Source of the DNA: Sandaracinus sp.
GTDB lineage: Bacteria > Myxococcota_A > Polyangia > Polyangiales > Houyiibacteriaceae
Assembly (NCBI GenBank): GCA_002699025.1
Contig: PABA01000150.1
Location: 1 to 47,219 of the forward strand
Length of the DNA stretch: 47,219 nucleotides
Direction: 5' to 3'
Positions 1 through 9,300 of this stretch are shown here, piece after piece. Numbering within the stretch: position 1 is the stretch's first letter; each line of letters opens with the position of its first letter. The position numbers and the translations under genes were made by a program. Under the pieces are notes generated by a model. That model saw only the letters and a program-made list of their open reading frames with translations, did no database searches and was not told the origin of the DNA.

Positions 1-141
1 CGGAGGGTAGGTCGTCGAGTCGATGGGCACGAGCGCCAAGGTCTCGCCCCGCAGTCCCCAGCTATCGGCGCAGTCCTCGCACTCGGCGGCCAGAGTGAGG
101 GGGAGGAGGAGGAAGAGAAGAGGAAGGAAGTGTCGTGTCAT
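1..141 (-). CDS. Signal-peptide protein, 5' end only
   Basis: Only the first 47 codons are in the window; the gene continues beyond base 1. The ATG at 141-139 overlaps the TGA of the upstream protease-like gene in an ATGA quartet, as the two genes upstream overlap each other, which supports translational coupling. The product starts MTRHFLPLLF, followed by a Leu/Pro-rich hydrophobic stretch to about residue 18 and then AAECEDCADSWG. This looks like a Sec signal peptide cleaved near Ala-Ala. No canonical lipobox is evident: the first Cys follows Ala-Glu. The mature start has a Cys-x2-Cys pair (C21, C24). No Shine-Dalgarno sequence is visible, so expression probably depends on re-initiation after the upstream stop. 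The function cannot be judged from this fragment. Its reality is inferred from the overlap, the open frame and the signal peptide. Confidence 0.65.
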   Translation of the reverse strand, partial: MTRHFLPLLFLLLPLTLAAECEDCADSWGLRGETLALVPIDSTTYPP

Positions 142-3100
142 GGGACGAGCCAAGCGCCGATGCCGGGGGAGGAGGCGTAGCGCGTGGAGCCCCCCTGGCT
201 CATGCGCGTTTCTTCTTCTGGGATGGGCCCGAGCGGAGCGCCGCCGGAGCGTAGAACGTCCCGGGTCGGAGGCGCGGTGTCGGGGTAGCTGGGAGCGACC
301 GGCGTACCGTTGACCGAGCCGTTCTCGAGGAGGATGGCTCGGCCTCGGGTGGCGGCCGACGACGTCCGGAAGAGAACGAGGTTGTCGCCGACCCTCACCG
401 AGCCGCCGGACTGGCAAAGGTAGGGAGCCTGCTGATTGGCTGTCATTTCGTCGAACGCGATGTTGGCGAACTCGCCACCGGCCTCGCACAGCACGAGGGG
501 ACCGGACGGGAGGGTCTGGGTGAGTTGCTCTGGGGCAAAGCTATACGCGTTTCCGCGCACGTACGACCCCAGCTGCGTCACGGCAGAGCTCAGCCGTGAG
601 AGGTCGACGACGCTCTGCGCCGCGCCCCAGTCCCCGTAGTCGGCCATCACGAGGAGGCTGTTGGCCAGCAGGAGGCGGCGGAGTCGGCCCTCGATGGACA
701 GGGCTGCTCCACGCTCGCCCCGCGGGTCGAAAGGCGCCACGTTCGGCGTGTACTCGTCGCCGGCGGAGGCCGTGATGTGGACGAGGGTCAAGACCGCGCC
801 TCCGACCGCTCCGCTCCGAAGTCGAAGAGCCTCGTTGTGGCGACCTCCCCGGGGCGTGAGGAAGCTCGAGTTGTCCGCGAAGAGCTCCTCGACGGACGGG
901 AGGTCCAGGGCGGTCACGGTGCCGGTGTAGTCGAAGCCGAAGCGGTGCGTGGCCGAGCCAGGGCTGGACACCGGCGCGCCTGCCGCGCGCAGCAGAGAGC
1001 GGGAGATCCTCGCCCGGACTCGCCCCTCGGCAACCCAGGCGCCCACGTAGCCGACGCGCTCGGTGCCGGAGAGGCCCGTACGGTAGATACCCGCGACATC
1101 GCTGTCGGTGATCGTCGCGCGCCGAATCCCCGAGGTGGCGATACCCACCGCGTCCACGACGCCGCTGGGCCAGCGGGTCGAGAGCGCCATCCCCACGAGG
1201 CGACTGCTCGACACGCTCAGGGTGCGGGCTCCCTCCGAGTCGAGCTGCTCGATGGCCACACGACACTGTGCCGCGCCACGGTATTGGAGCTCGCTGCTCC
1301 GAACCTGCAGGTCGGCGTCCGTGGCGTGAACGACCGCTCCACAGTCGCCGCCCGTCGAGCCTCGCGCCTCGATGTCCAGCCCCTCGAGGACGTAGAGGCC
1401 GCGGCTGAGCTCGATGGCGGCGCGGGAGGGCTGCGCCGCCGGGTTGAACCGCTCCGTCCGGACGGAGGGGAGTCGACGGGTGCCGAAGTCCACCCGCAGC
1501 CGAGTCGGGGTGTCGCCCGGTGTCCAGCTGCTCCCGGAGACGCCCCAGCCGCCGACGACGCTCACCTCGAGGCCGTCGAGTTGCAGCGGGCCCTCCACGT
1601 AGGTCCCGCCATGGATCCGCACCTGTGTGGGCAGGTCCCGCGGAGCGGCCGCGAGCGCCGCCGAGACCGTGCGGTAGGGCCGGTCGGGGGTGCCCGCGAG
1701 CGGGTCGGTGTCGTCGCCCAGCATCGCCGAGACATAGACCTCCGGGGCCGGCAGGGTGCGGACGGTGATGGGGTCGGAGGGGAAGTCGCTGAGCTCTCCG
1801 ACGGCGTTCACCGACGTCACCTCGAACGTGAAGTCCGCGTCGCCGGCCAGCCCCCGGATCTCTGCGAAGGGCTCGGAGACGCGGGCGACCTCACGCATCA
1901 CCGGTGCGGTCATGCGCACGACGTACTCGGTCGCCGCTACGGCCTCCCATTCGAGCGCGACGGCGCCCGGGAGCCCCTCGCCGCTTACCGAGATGAGCGG
2001 CTGAGGCGCCGAGTGGATGGAGAGGCGGGCGGGGTCGCTCTCACGTCCGTCCAGAAGCCCGGTCACGGACACGGTGAGCGGTTCGTCGAAGGGGACCGAA
2101 ACGGCGCGGCTACGACGTCGAGAGCCCCCGCTCAAGTCTTCACGCCATCGTTCGCTCGGAGCGTCGACCTCGAGGCGGAAGCCGTCCAGGAGCGGCGCGA
2201 GACTCCGCCATCCAGCCAACAAGCGCGCTTGCTCGTCGGTCCGGGACGCCACCCAAGAGCGAAGGTGGAGGTCGAAGGGAGCCCCAGGGGCGATTCCGTC
2301 CCGCACGACATCGTCGTGGATGAGGTCCGAGCACTGCTCATCGGGCGTGTGGAGCGCGAAGAGCTCGCAGACCTCCAGATCGGAGACCCCCGTGTCCTTC
2401 AGTGCTCGGGCCAACGCGGTGAAGAACGCTCGGAAGGTCATCTGGCGGCTGTGCTCCGACCAACGCAGCAGCGTCCGCGCCAACACGCCCCCCGGCGCGG
2501 AGACAGGCTCGTCGCCGGCATGGTTCCCGAACTCGACGACTTCCGGAGCCAGGGCGCCTGTGAGATCCGCCTCACGAGGATAACCAATTAGGCTACCCGT
2601 GACCGGATCCGCGTCCGGATTCGCGAGGTCGCGAGGAAAGTGCCAGAGGAAGCCATTGTTCGGAGCATCGACGCCCGCCCGTCGTGCGTCCCCGTCGAGG
2701 GCGTCGATGAGGGTCGTGGTCACCAGGGCGATCCGCTCGCGTGCGATGTCGCCTCCGTACGTGGACACTTGACCAGATGGAAAAGCCCCCGGTCGAGCGC
2801 CCACGTTGTCCTCGAGGCACGGCCACGCGAGGCTCGGCCAGGTGAACCGCGAGTCGCAGAATTCGCCGTCACCCACGGGAAGCGCGCCCGCGATCTCGAA
2901 CCGCTCCACCCCACCGGCGACCTGCGCGGTGATGAGGTCCGCCCAGCCTTCGCCGACCGACCCCGCCTGTCCACCGTCCCCGGTCATCTGGTCCTGCCAG
3001 ATCTCGCCGTAAGCGCGGGCGAAGGGGATGCGCCCGTTGTCGTGAAGCATGGAGCACATGATGTAGTGCCCATACTCATGAGTGGTGGTCTGGCGGGTGC

Positions 3101-4517
3101 GGGCGTCTTCGCGCGGGATGAGGATATCGTCCTCGCTGAAGATCTTCAGGTAGTTGGCGAGCGTAGTCGTCCAGCCTCGCCCGCCGCCCCCGAAGGCGAG
3201 GGCACCGAAGCCGTAGTAGCCGAGGCATGGGGTGGTGGCGTTGGGGGCGACGGCGTCGACGCCGGGGCCCATGCGGACCAGAGCGCGGCGAGGAGCACGC
3301 CGGCGGACGACGACGTCGAACGGCCCGTCGCTTCGAGCCTCGAGCGCGCGCATGGCGTAGCGGCGGGTGTCGGTGAGCTGCGCGAGCGCGTGCAGGCGCG
3401 CATCACGGACCCGCGCGTGGATGGGCAGCCACCCGTTGCGGTCGACGTGGCTGTCGAAGATCTTCACGCGGTGGTCCCAGAGGCCCGCGGGGAAGACCAT
3501 CGGCAGCCCCCCGGGCGCGATGAGCGCGGCGTCGTTGCGAAGCTTGACGAAGATCCGCAGGTGCCGGGACTTCGGGATCTCCACTTCGACGTAGCCGTTC
3601 TCGTTCGTGCGCGCTCCGTCGATGCCCATTCCACGATAGGCGAAGCGGATCGGGACACCATCCATCCAGATCGGGGAACCCGCGCGTTCCCCCCACGCCT
3701 GCTGAATGGGGCGGTCCTGGTCGAACCCCTCACTGGCGTTGAGGACCTCGAGCCGCACGGAGACGATCCGGCCACCGCCGGCGAGCTTTTCCCGGAGCTC
3801 GGCCGCGCCGCGACGTAGACCGGTGACGACGCCTTCGACGATCCGGCGGGCGCTCCGCACGATGCGCCCGATGAGCGGGCTTCGGCGGCCACGAACTCCC
3901 TCGGTGCGGGAGTCGGCCTCGTCGTCTGCTTCGAAGATATCGGCGTAGGGGCGGCCGTAGGTGAAGCCCTCCTCGAGCAGCACCGAGTAGGAGAGGGAGC
4001 CGCCGGGGAGCCGGTAGGCCTCGGGGCTCTCGCGGAGGATCACGGCGTCGAAGAGGGGGTCGCCCTCGAGCGCGCGCTCTCGGACGAGGTTGTAGAGCTC
4101 GGCTGGGAGGATGGCGAAGGCGAAGGAGCCGCGCTCGGTGCCAGGGATCGCGATGGCGCCGACCTGTCCCTCCCACATGGCCTGGTCCTCGTCGAAGAGC
4201 GGGAGGGCGTCGTAGTAGACGCCCGTCAGGCCGAGCTCCTCGAGGTTGTCCCGGTCGCGAAGGAGGACGAGCGCAGAGTGGAGCGCCGGGTTGCCGTCTT
4301 CGTCGGTGATGGGGAGGGGCTCGGTGTCCTCCCAGCGGAAGGTGTCGAGCATCGCCTCCTGCTCTTCGACGGAGAGCGGGGGCGGCAGCTCGGGGAGCCA
4401 CATGCCCTCGGACTCCTCGGCCAGGAGCACGGCCGGAACGACTCGCTCGGGGATGTCCTGGGTCCCGTCGCAGGCGAGGAGCGCGAGCAGTGTTGCAATG
4501 GTCGGGAGCCGCCTCAC
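138..4517 (-). CDS. Lipoprotein with HEXXH metalloprotease motif, FN3-like and beta-helix regions
   Basis: A 1459-aa exported protein. The start is GTG at 4517, fixed by a strong AAGGAGGT sequence 5 nt upstream. Residues 1-16 form a lipoprotein signal (LLALLAC, lipidated Cys16). Residues about 250-340 resemble a carboxypeptidase-regulatory-type beta-sandwich. A zinc-protease motif HEYGH lies at 480-484, and E523 in GEGWAD, 39 residues after the second His-containing end of the motif, is a plausible third ligand, as in gluzincin (HEXXH + E) peptidases. Residues about 835-922 look like a fibronectin type III domain. From about 925 (YVSAMLGDD...PYRTVSAAL) the protein resembles DUF1565/right-handed parallel beta-helix proteins to the C-terminus. 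It probably acts on the outside of the cell as a surface protease or as a binding protein with a protease-like fold; activity and substrate are unknown. It overlaps both neighbours by 4 bases, so the three genes are likely one operon. The peptidase family assignment rests on motifs only. Confidence 0.88.
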   Translation of the reverse strand: MRRLPTIATLLALLACDGTQDIPERVVPAVLLAEESEGMWLPELPPPLSVEEQEAMLDTFRWEDTEPLPITDEDGNPALHSALVLLRDRDNLEELGLTGVYYDALPLFDEDQAMWEGQVGAIAIPGTERGSFAFAILPAELYNLVRERALEGDPLFDAVILRESPEAYRLPGGSLSYSVLLEEGFTYGRPYADIFEADDEADSRTEGVRGRRSPLIGRIVRSARRIVEGVVTGLRRGAAELREKLAGGGRIVSVRLEVLNASEGFDQDRPIQQAWGERAGSPIWMDGVPIRFAYRGMGIDGARTNENGYVEVEIPKSRHLRIFVKLRNDAALIAPGGLPMVFPAGLWDHRVKIFDSHVDRNGWLPIHARVRDARLHALAQLTDTRRYAMRALEARSDGPFDVVVRRRAPRRALVRMGPGVDAVAPNATTPCLGYYGFGALAFGGGGRGWTTTLANYLKIFSEDDILIPREDARTRQTTTHEYGHYIMCSMLHDNGRIPFARAYGEIWQDQMTGDGGQAGSVGEGWADLITAQVAGGVERFEIAGALPVGDGEFCDSRFTWPSLAWPCLEDNVGARPGAFPSGQVSTYGGDIARERIALVTTTLIDALDGDARRAGVDAPNNGFLWHFPRDLANPDADPVTGSLIGYPREADLTGALAPEVVEFGNHAGDEPVSAPGGVLARTLLRWSEHSRQMTFRAFFTALARALKDTGVSDLEVCELFALHTPDEQCSDLIHDDVVRDGIAPGAPFDLHLRSWVASRTDEQARLLAGWRSLAPLLDGFRLEVDAPSERWREDLSGGSRRRSRAVSVPFDEPLTVSVTGLLDGRESDPARLSIHSAPQPLISVSGEGLPGAVALEWEAVAATEYVVRMTAPVMREVARVSEPFAEIRGLAGDADFTFEVTSVNAVGELSDFPSDPITVRTLPAPEVYVSAMLGDDTDPLAGTPDRPYRTVSAALAAAPRDLPTQVRIHGGTYVEGPLQLDGLEVSVVGGWGVSGSSWTPGDTPTRLRVDFGTRRLPSVRTERFNPAAQPSRAAIELSRGLYVLEGLDIEARGSTGGDCGAVVHATDADLQVRSSELQYRGAAQCRVAIEQLDSEGARTLSVSSSRLVGMALSTRWPSGVVDAVGIATSGIRRATITDSDVAGIYRTGLSGTERVGYVGAWVAEGRVRARISRSLLRAAGAPVSSPGSATHRFGFDYTGTVTALDLPSVEELFADNSSFLTPRGGRHNEALRLRSGAVGGAVLTLVHITASAGDEYTPNVAPFDPRGERGAALSIEGRLRRLLLANSLLVMADYGDWGAAQSVVDLSRLSSAVTQLGSYVRGNAYSFAPEQLTQTLPSGPLVLCEAGGEFANIAFDEMTANQQAPYLCQSGGSVRVGDNLVLFRTSSAATRGRAILLENGSVNGTPVAPSYPDTAPPTRDVLRSGGAPLGPIPEEETRMSQGGSTRYASSPGIGAWLVP

Positions 4518-5716
4518 GACGCACCTCCTTCGGAGAGCACCTGGACGAAGACGCGCACCTCGCGCCCGTTGAGGGAGCGGGTGGTGAGGCCCAGTGGCGC
4601 GGTCTCTTCCCCGGGGGCACAGGCGACGTCGAGGGTCGCGGTCTCCCCGGCGCTCAGATCGTGTGCTTCATCGCCGAGCCGCGCCGTGGCGCTGCCGAAG
4701 GACCACACGCCCACCTGGACGCGGGCGTCGCAGGGGAGCCCGGGGAGGCTGCCGTCGCTCGTCGAGACGTCGCCTTCGGCGTCGACGTTCACCGGTGCCG
4801 CAAAGAGCCAGAGCGTCGTCTCCTCAGGGGTGAGCGCCGCGAGCTCGGTCGAGAGGACGGCGCCCGGGATGCGCTCCCCGCGCCAGAGGGCCTCGAGCGC
4901 GATGGACTCGGCCGCGCCGTCCCAGGTCGCGGCGGCGAGGTAGCGGGTCACGGACATCCACTCGCGCGCGAAACCGGAGGGCGCGTAAGTGACGCCGGTC
5001 GCCTGGTCGACCGACAGCTCGGGCACGCGGACGAGCGCGAAGAGGCCCGGCTCCGCGGGGAGGCCGTCGAGCAGGATGGACGTCGCGTCGGCCTCCACGG
5101 GCTGCACGACCACGCGCGGTAGGCCGGCGGCCGGCTCGTAGAGAACGAAGAAGCCTTCGGCCTCGTCTCGCTCCGGCAGCATCAGCTCCACCCGAGCGGG
5201 GCCCTGCGCGAAGAAGAGCTCGCCGCGCCGGGAGGTCCGCTCGTCGCCGGCCTCGACCACGACCCGGACGACGTCCTCCACCTCCGGCGTCCACGTCTCG
5301 CGGCCGAGCCTCTCGGGGCAGACCTCGTCGAGCTGGATCGGCGGCGCGTCGCGGAGCGCGTCGAAGTCGAAGTGGAGGTCCACTCGGTCGACGTGGGGGG
5401 CCGGGTGGACTTCGTAGTCGAGGGCGAGCTCGGAGGGGCTCGAGCCGAGGGGGAGGTAGGTCTCGAGCTCTCGACGCCAGCGCAAGGCGACAACGGGGGT
5501 GCCCTCGTGAACCTCGGGGCGGGCGCAGCCGGCGGGGTAGGGCGTGTACTCGGCGGAGAGCCGGAGGACCTCTTCGACCTCGGGGTCGATCTCGCCGGGG
5601 CTGGATCCTCCGCTTCCTCGGCAAGCCATCAGGCCGGCGAGGAAGAGCAGCCAGGTGCCGGCGGAAGTGAAGGCGCGGCCATGGGCCGAGGGGAGTCGGG
5701 GGGAGGGCGTCTGCAT
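4514..5716 (-). CDS. Lipoprotein of unknown function (400 aa)
   Basis: First gene of the minus-strand operon. The ATG at 5716 gives a long n-region, a hydrophobic core (TWLLFLAGLMAC) and a lipobox with Cys32. A low-complexity GSGGSSPGE linker follows, then an acidic, beta-rich body with a few further cysteines (for example C64 and C133) that could pair after export. I do not recognise a family. The alternation of short hydrophobic and charged stretches suggests two or three beta-sandwich domains but shows no catalytic motif. Its TGA overlaps the GTG of the downstream protease-like lipoprotein, so the two products are probably made in fixed proportion and may act together on the cell surface. 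The ribosome binding site before 5716 is weak (purines GAAGAAGCGG at a long distance). No better in-frame start preserves the signal peptide. Confidence 0.85.
   Translation of the reverse strand: MQTPSPRLPSAHGRAFTSAGTWLLFLAGLMACRGSGGSSPGEIDPEVEEVLRLSAEYTPYPAGCARPEVHEGTPVVALRWRRELETYLPLGSSPSELALDYEVHPAPHVDRVDLHFDFDALRDAPPIQLDEVCPERLGRETWTPEVEDVVRVVVEAGDERTSRRGELFFAQGPARVELMLPERDEAEGFFVLYEPAAGLPRVVVQPVEADATSILLDGLPAEPGLFALVRVPELSVDQATGVTYAPSGFAREWMSVTRYLAAATWDGAAESIALEALWRGERIPGAVLSTELAALTPEETTLWLFAAPVNVDAEGDVSTSDGSLPGLPCDARVQVGVWSFGSATARLGDEAHDLSAGETATLDVACAPGEETAPLGLTTRSLNGREVRVFVQVLSEGGAS
4523..4530 (-). promoter_or_regulatory. Strong ribosome binding site inside the end of the upstream gene
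   Basis: On the minus strand the sequence reads AAGGAGGT, then 5 nt, then GTG. It is a near-perfect Shine-Dalgarno match embedded in the last codons (Glu-Gly-Gly) of the 400-aa lipoprotein gene. It decides the GTG at 4517 as the start of the protease-like lipoprotein. It also means that gene can recruit ribosomes independently, despite the GTGA stop/start overlap. Confidence 0.85.
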
Positions 5717-5918
5717 GGCGATGCCCGCTTCTTCGCTCGTGGTCCGGGCGAGTTGTGGCGCGGCCTCGCCTCGGAGGGGTCGCTAGGCGGAGCGGGGCCG
5801 CTCGCCGGTCCCGCGGTGGAGTCCGGCCGCCCGTGCCCAGCTTCGGCGAGCAGCTACGCGGTGCGTAGGTCGGTAGCGAAGAGGCGGGCGGCGCGCCGGA
5901 TGTGGGCGGGGCGAGTGG

Positions 5919-5934
5919 ATGAGCTCGGGCTCAT
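5919..5934. repeat. Short interrupted palindrome in the divergent region
   Basis: The sequence atgagc-tcgg-gctcat has perfect 6-bp arms around a 4-base centre. It lies about 200 bp upstream of the minus-strand operon start. It could be an operator half-site pair or a small hairpin in that operon's leader. Arms this short are expected by chance in a region of this size, so this is only a candidate. Confidence 0.3.
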
Positions 5935-6117
5935 GGCACTTTGTTTCCGCGTCGATGAAGGCGGTTTGAGTGACGGATGGTGGGTGAGAATGCTGTTCGC
6001 CCTGAGTCCTGCGAAAAAAAGTCGTGTGATGAGCTTGTAGGGATCCGTCGGCGTCGTTCTCTGCCCACCCTTTTGAGATCGCCCAATTGGGGTGCTGGTG
6101 GGTGGTAAGTGGCTGTA

Positions 6118-6123
6118 TATAAT
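6118..6123 (+). promoter_or_regulatory. Candidate sigma-70 type -10 element (TATAAT)
   Basis: A perfect TATAAT hexamer sits in the AT-rich core of the divergent region, facing the giant gene. The bases 16-18 bp upstream (around 6094-6101, GCTGGTGG) are a poor match to TTGACA, so a full bipartite promoter is not visible. Transcription from here would begin near 6130 and give a leader of about 250 nt before the ATG at 6378. Confidence 0.4.
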
Positions 6124-6221
6124 CGTCTTTTTGGATGTGTTGGCGGTATTTCGCTAATCCCAGAAGACCATTGCTCGGCCCATGGTCGCGTGTAAGGAAG
6201 AGGTCGTCCCGGGTAATCGGC

Positions 6222-6283
6222 AACTCCCCCTTTCAGCGCCCGATGGCGCGCCGTGGCCCGCGACGAAACCCAAAACTCCCCCT
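6222..6283 (+). repeat. 10-bp direct repeat in the leader of the giant gene
   Basis: AACTCCCCCT occurs exactly at 6222-6231 and again at 6274-6283. The start-to-start distance is 52 bp, close to five helical turns. Between the copies lies a small perfect hairpin, GCGCC-CGAT-GGCGC (6236-6249). The arrangement could be a regulator binding pair or structured leader RNA. The function is not known. Confidence 0.4.
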
Positions 6284-6377
6284 GGAGCCGACACGTGTCT
6301 CTCTCCGCAACTCGCGGAACGCGTTCGAGTTTCGCTGCGCACGTCTCCGTCCTCTCGACGGGGCCGGGGTCGTGGTG

Positions 6378-9300
6378 ATGCGTCTTCGCGCCCCCGCCCG
6401 ATGGCTGGCCTTCGCGGGTCTGGTCCTCGCCGTCGCCTTCGGCCTTCGCGCCTACCGGGCGACGGCGGCGGTGGACATCCGCGTCGACGGCGTGGTCGTC
6501 GAGGGCGCCGGCGCGACCCGCTATATCGTCCGCATCGACGATTGTGACGAGGTCACGAGCGTCACCATCGGCACGGGCGCCGCGCGGGCGGTGCGCTCCA
6601 TCGACGAGGCCAGCGCGACCGAGGGCGCGGGCTGCGAGCTGAGCTTCGAGGCCTCGGGCGCGGAGCGGCTCCAGCCGACGGTGACGCTCTCCCGCGTCGA
6701 CGGCACGACGGAGACGCACGTCGAGACCTTCGCCTTCGAGCGCACCGCGCCCTCGCTGGTCTTCGAAGGAGTTCGGCTCGCGAGCTTCGATGGTGCGCAG
6801 CACCTGGTCGTCACGGTGCAGGCCTCGGACGACGTCGACCTGAGCTACGTCGCCCTCTCGGCGGTCGGCCTCCGGGCTTCGGACCTCCGCCGCGAGGGCG
6901 GCATCGTCGAGGCCGCGCGGCGCACGGCCTTCGCGGACACGGGCGGCTTCGAGCGGGTCTTCCCGGACTCGGACGATCAGCGGAGCTTCGAGCTGGCCCT
7001 GCCGGTCACGACGCCGCTCGGCCCGGCGGAGATCGCCTCGAACGGCCTGGTGCTGGTCGAGGCGCTCGCCGTGGACGCCTCGGGCAACCAGGCGTCGCTC
7101 TCGGAGATCGCCTTCACGGGCGGCGACGTCGAGGAGGAGGCGCTGGGCCTCTCGGTTCGGCCGGAGCGCATCGTCTTCACGACGCTCCTGGAGTCGGCGT
7201 CGATCGTTCCGACGGTCGAGTACCAGTTCCGCGGCGCGACGCCGTTGCCTGGTTCGGGCTCGGGCGTCTCCTACGCCTCGTCGCACCCGGAGCGGGTGGC
7301 GGTGACACCGGCGGGTCTGGTCTACCCCCTCGCCGAGACGGCAGGCGTGGAGGTCTCGATCCGCGTGACCTACCCCGGCCTCCCGCCGGTCGACGTGCCA
7401 GTGGAGGTCGATCCGTCGAAGTCGCTCGTGGGGCTGCGGCTGGAGGGGCTGGACGCCGAGGGCCGGCTGGTGCTGCCGCGCCTCGCGAGCCCGACCGCGC
7501 TCCCGGAGGTGACCGGGCTCTTCGACGATGGGACCGAGGCGGCGGTGGGGACGCAGTTCCCGCTCGAGGTGCTCTCGGCGGACCCGGGGCGGCTGCGCGT
7601 CGACCGCGACGAGCTGGTGGCGGACGTGGCCATCGGCGAGGACGCGCCGGTGGCCCTCACGGTGCGGCTCGAGCGGCAGCCCTCGGTGGCCACGAGCGTG
7701 CCGGTGCTGGCGCGGGACGCGCTGCCCGAGGTGGCGCTCGACCTGCCGTCGATCGTCCGGGTGGGCCAGCGGCTCGCGGTGCGGCCGCGTGTGGACGACG
7801 ACCTCGGCGTGCGCGAGGTGGCCTTCTTCCTGGACGACGAGGCGATCGGCGTACGCTCGGAGCCGCCCTTCGAGCTGAACGTCGACGTGGACGAGGGCCT
7901 CGCGGAGCAGACGCTTCGCTTCCGGGTGGAGGCTGAGGACGTCGCGGGCCAGCGGAGCGCGCCGGCGGAGGCCGAGGTGCGCGTCGTCGGTGAAGGGGAG
8001 GGCGCGGTGCCCGCCGTGGAGATCGAGCGGCCCCGGGCCATGGCGCGCTTCGTCGAGGGGACGCCGATCCGCTACGAGGCCGTGAACCCGATCGGGGCGT
8101 CGCCGACTCGGTCGGGCATCGGCTGGGTGGAGTTCCTGGTCGATGGAAGCCCCGCCGGCCTCTCGCGCTTCCCCATCCTCGAGAACCGCTGCCCCGGCTC
8201 GACCCCCTGCTACTACGAGGTCTGGCGCGTCGACGCGGTGGCGCCGGAGATCTCGACCCGGGAGACCTCCCGGGTCGTTCAGGCGGTCTCGCACGGCTAC
8301 GGCGGGGACCCCGCCTACAGCACCGAGCGCGTCTTCCGCGTCGTGGAGAACCAGGCGCCGCTGGTCGTCATCCACCAGCCGGCGGATGGCGGCGCGGTGA
8401 CGGCGGGGGAGACGCTGCGGGTCGAGGTCGAGGTGGCCGATGACACGCTGAACGCGGGCGTCTCGACCGAGCTCTTGCTCGATGGCGAAGTGGCGCGGCG
8501 CGCGGTCTACGCCGATCCGGACGAGGCCGCGACGAACACCATCGTGCTGGCCCGCACCCGCCAGCGCTTCGAGCTCCCCGTGCCGGAGGAGCGCATCGGC
8601 TCGTCGCTCCGGCTCCGGGCGCGCGTGACGGATGCCCGGGGGGAGACGGCCCAGTCGAACGAGGTCTCCGTGCTGGTCCAGGGCGACCAGGCGCCGACGG
8701 TCGCTCTGACGCACCCGGTGGCCGGGAGCAGCCACGTGAGCGGTGCGCCGCTGGAGCTCCGAGCGGAGGCGCTCGACGACGTGGCGATCGAGCGGGTCGA
8801 CTTCTTCGCGGACGGGCTCCTCGTGGGCTCGGACGGGTCGCCTCCCTACACCTACTTCCACCGCACTCCGCCGGGTCTGGTCGAGGCCCAGCCGTTCACG
8901 CTGCACGCCGTCGCCTTGGACTCGGCCGGTCACGAGGCGCGGAGCGCAGAGGTGGTGGTGACGCTCGGGCCGGACGAGCAGCGGCCGGTCGTGAACATCG
9001 CCTCGCCGACGGTGTCGCGCACGGAGGCTGGCACGGACTACGCCGAGGTCGTGGAGGACACGGAGGTGCTCCTCCGGGTTGCCGGCTACGACGACGTGGG
9101 GGTCGAGCGGCTGCGCCTCCGGGGCGTGCGCCGCGAGGCGACCCGCTACGTGCTGACCGGGAGCCTGAGCGACGAGCTGGCGCCGGACGAGCTCGCGCCG
9201 GAGGCCCTCCCGGGGGCGTTGAACGCGTTCACGGCGACGCGGCTGATGCAGATCCCCGAGACCGGGGCCGCGAGCGATCGCTACCCGCTCGAGGTGACCG

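Larger units (their letters stand above)
5717..6377. other. Divergent intergenic region with AT-rich core
   Basis: This 661-bp region separates the minus-strand lipoprotein operon from the giant plus-strand gene and should hold promoters for both. The segment around 5935-6220 is clearly poorer in G+C than the genes: I count 29 G/C of 60 in 6121-6180 and 34 of 60 in 6061-6120, against about 70-75% in coding lines. It includes A/T runs at 6014-6020 and 6127-6132. The stretch 6135-6377 is open in the frame of the giant gene but encodes a very basic segment ahead of the signal peptide, so I read it as 5' leader. I see no convincing gene, riboswitch or small RNA here. Confidence 0.7.

Noticed and set aside
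777-2591. Plus-strand open frame of 604 codons inside the protease-like gene
   Set aside because: The minus strand encodes a signal peptide, HEYGH motif and FN3/beta-helix pattern. The plus translation is Arg/Val/Glu-rich without motifs.
6139-6153. TGGCGGTATTTCGCT as a possible sigma-54 promoter
   Set aside because: The distance between the GG and GC elements is one base too short and the -12 element does not match TTGC.
5783-6223. 146-codon minus-strand open frame in the divergent region, TTG start
   Set aside because: No ribosome binding site, its C-terminal half turns Arg/Pro/Ala-rich, no motif or signal peptide, and it lies in the likely promoter region. A short unknown gene cannot be fully excluded.
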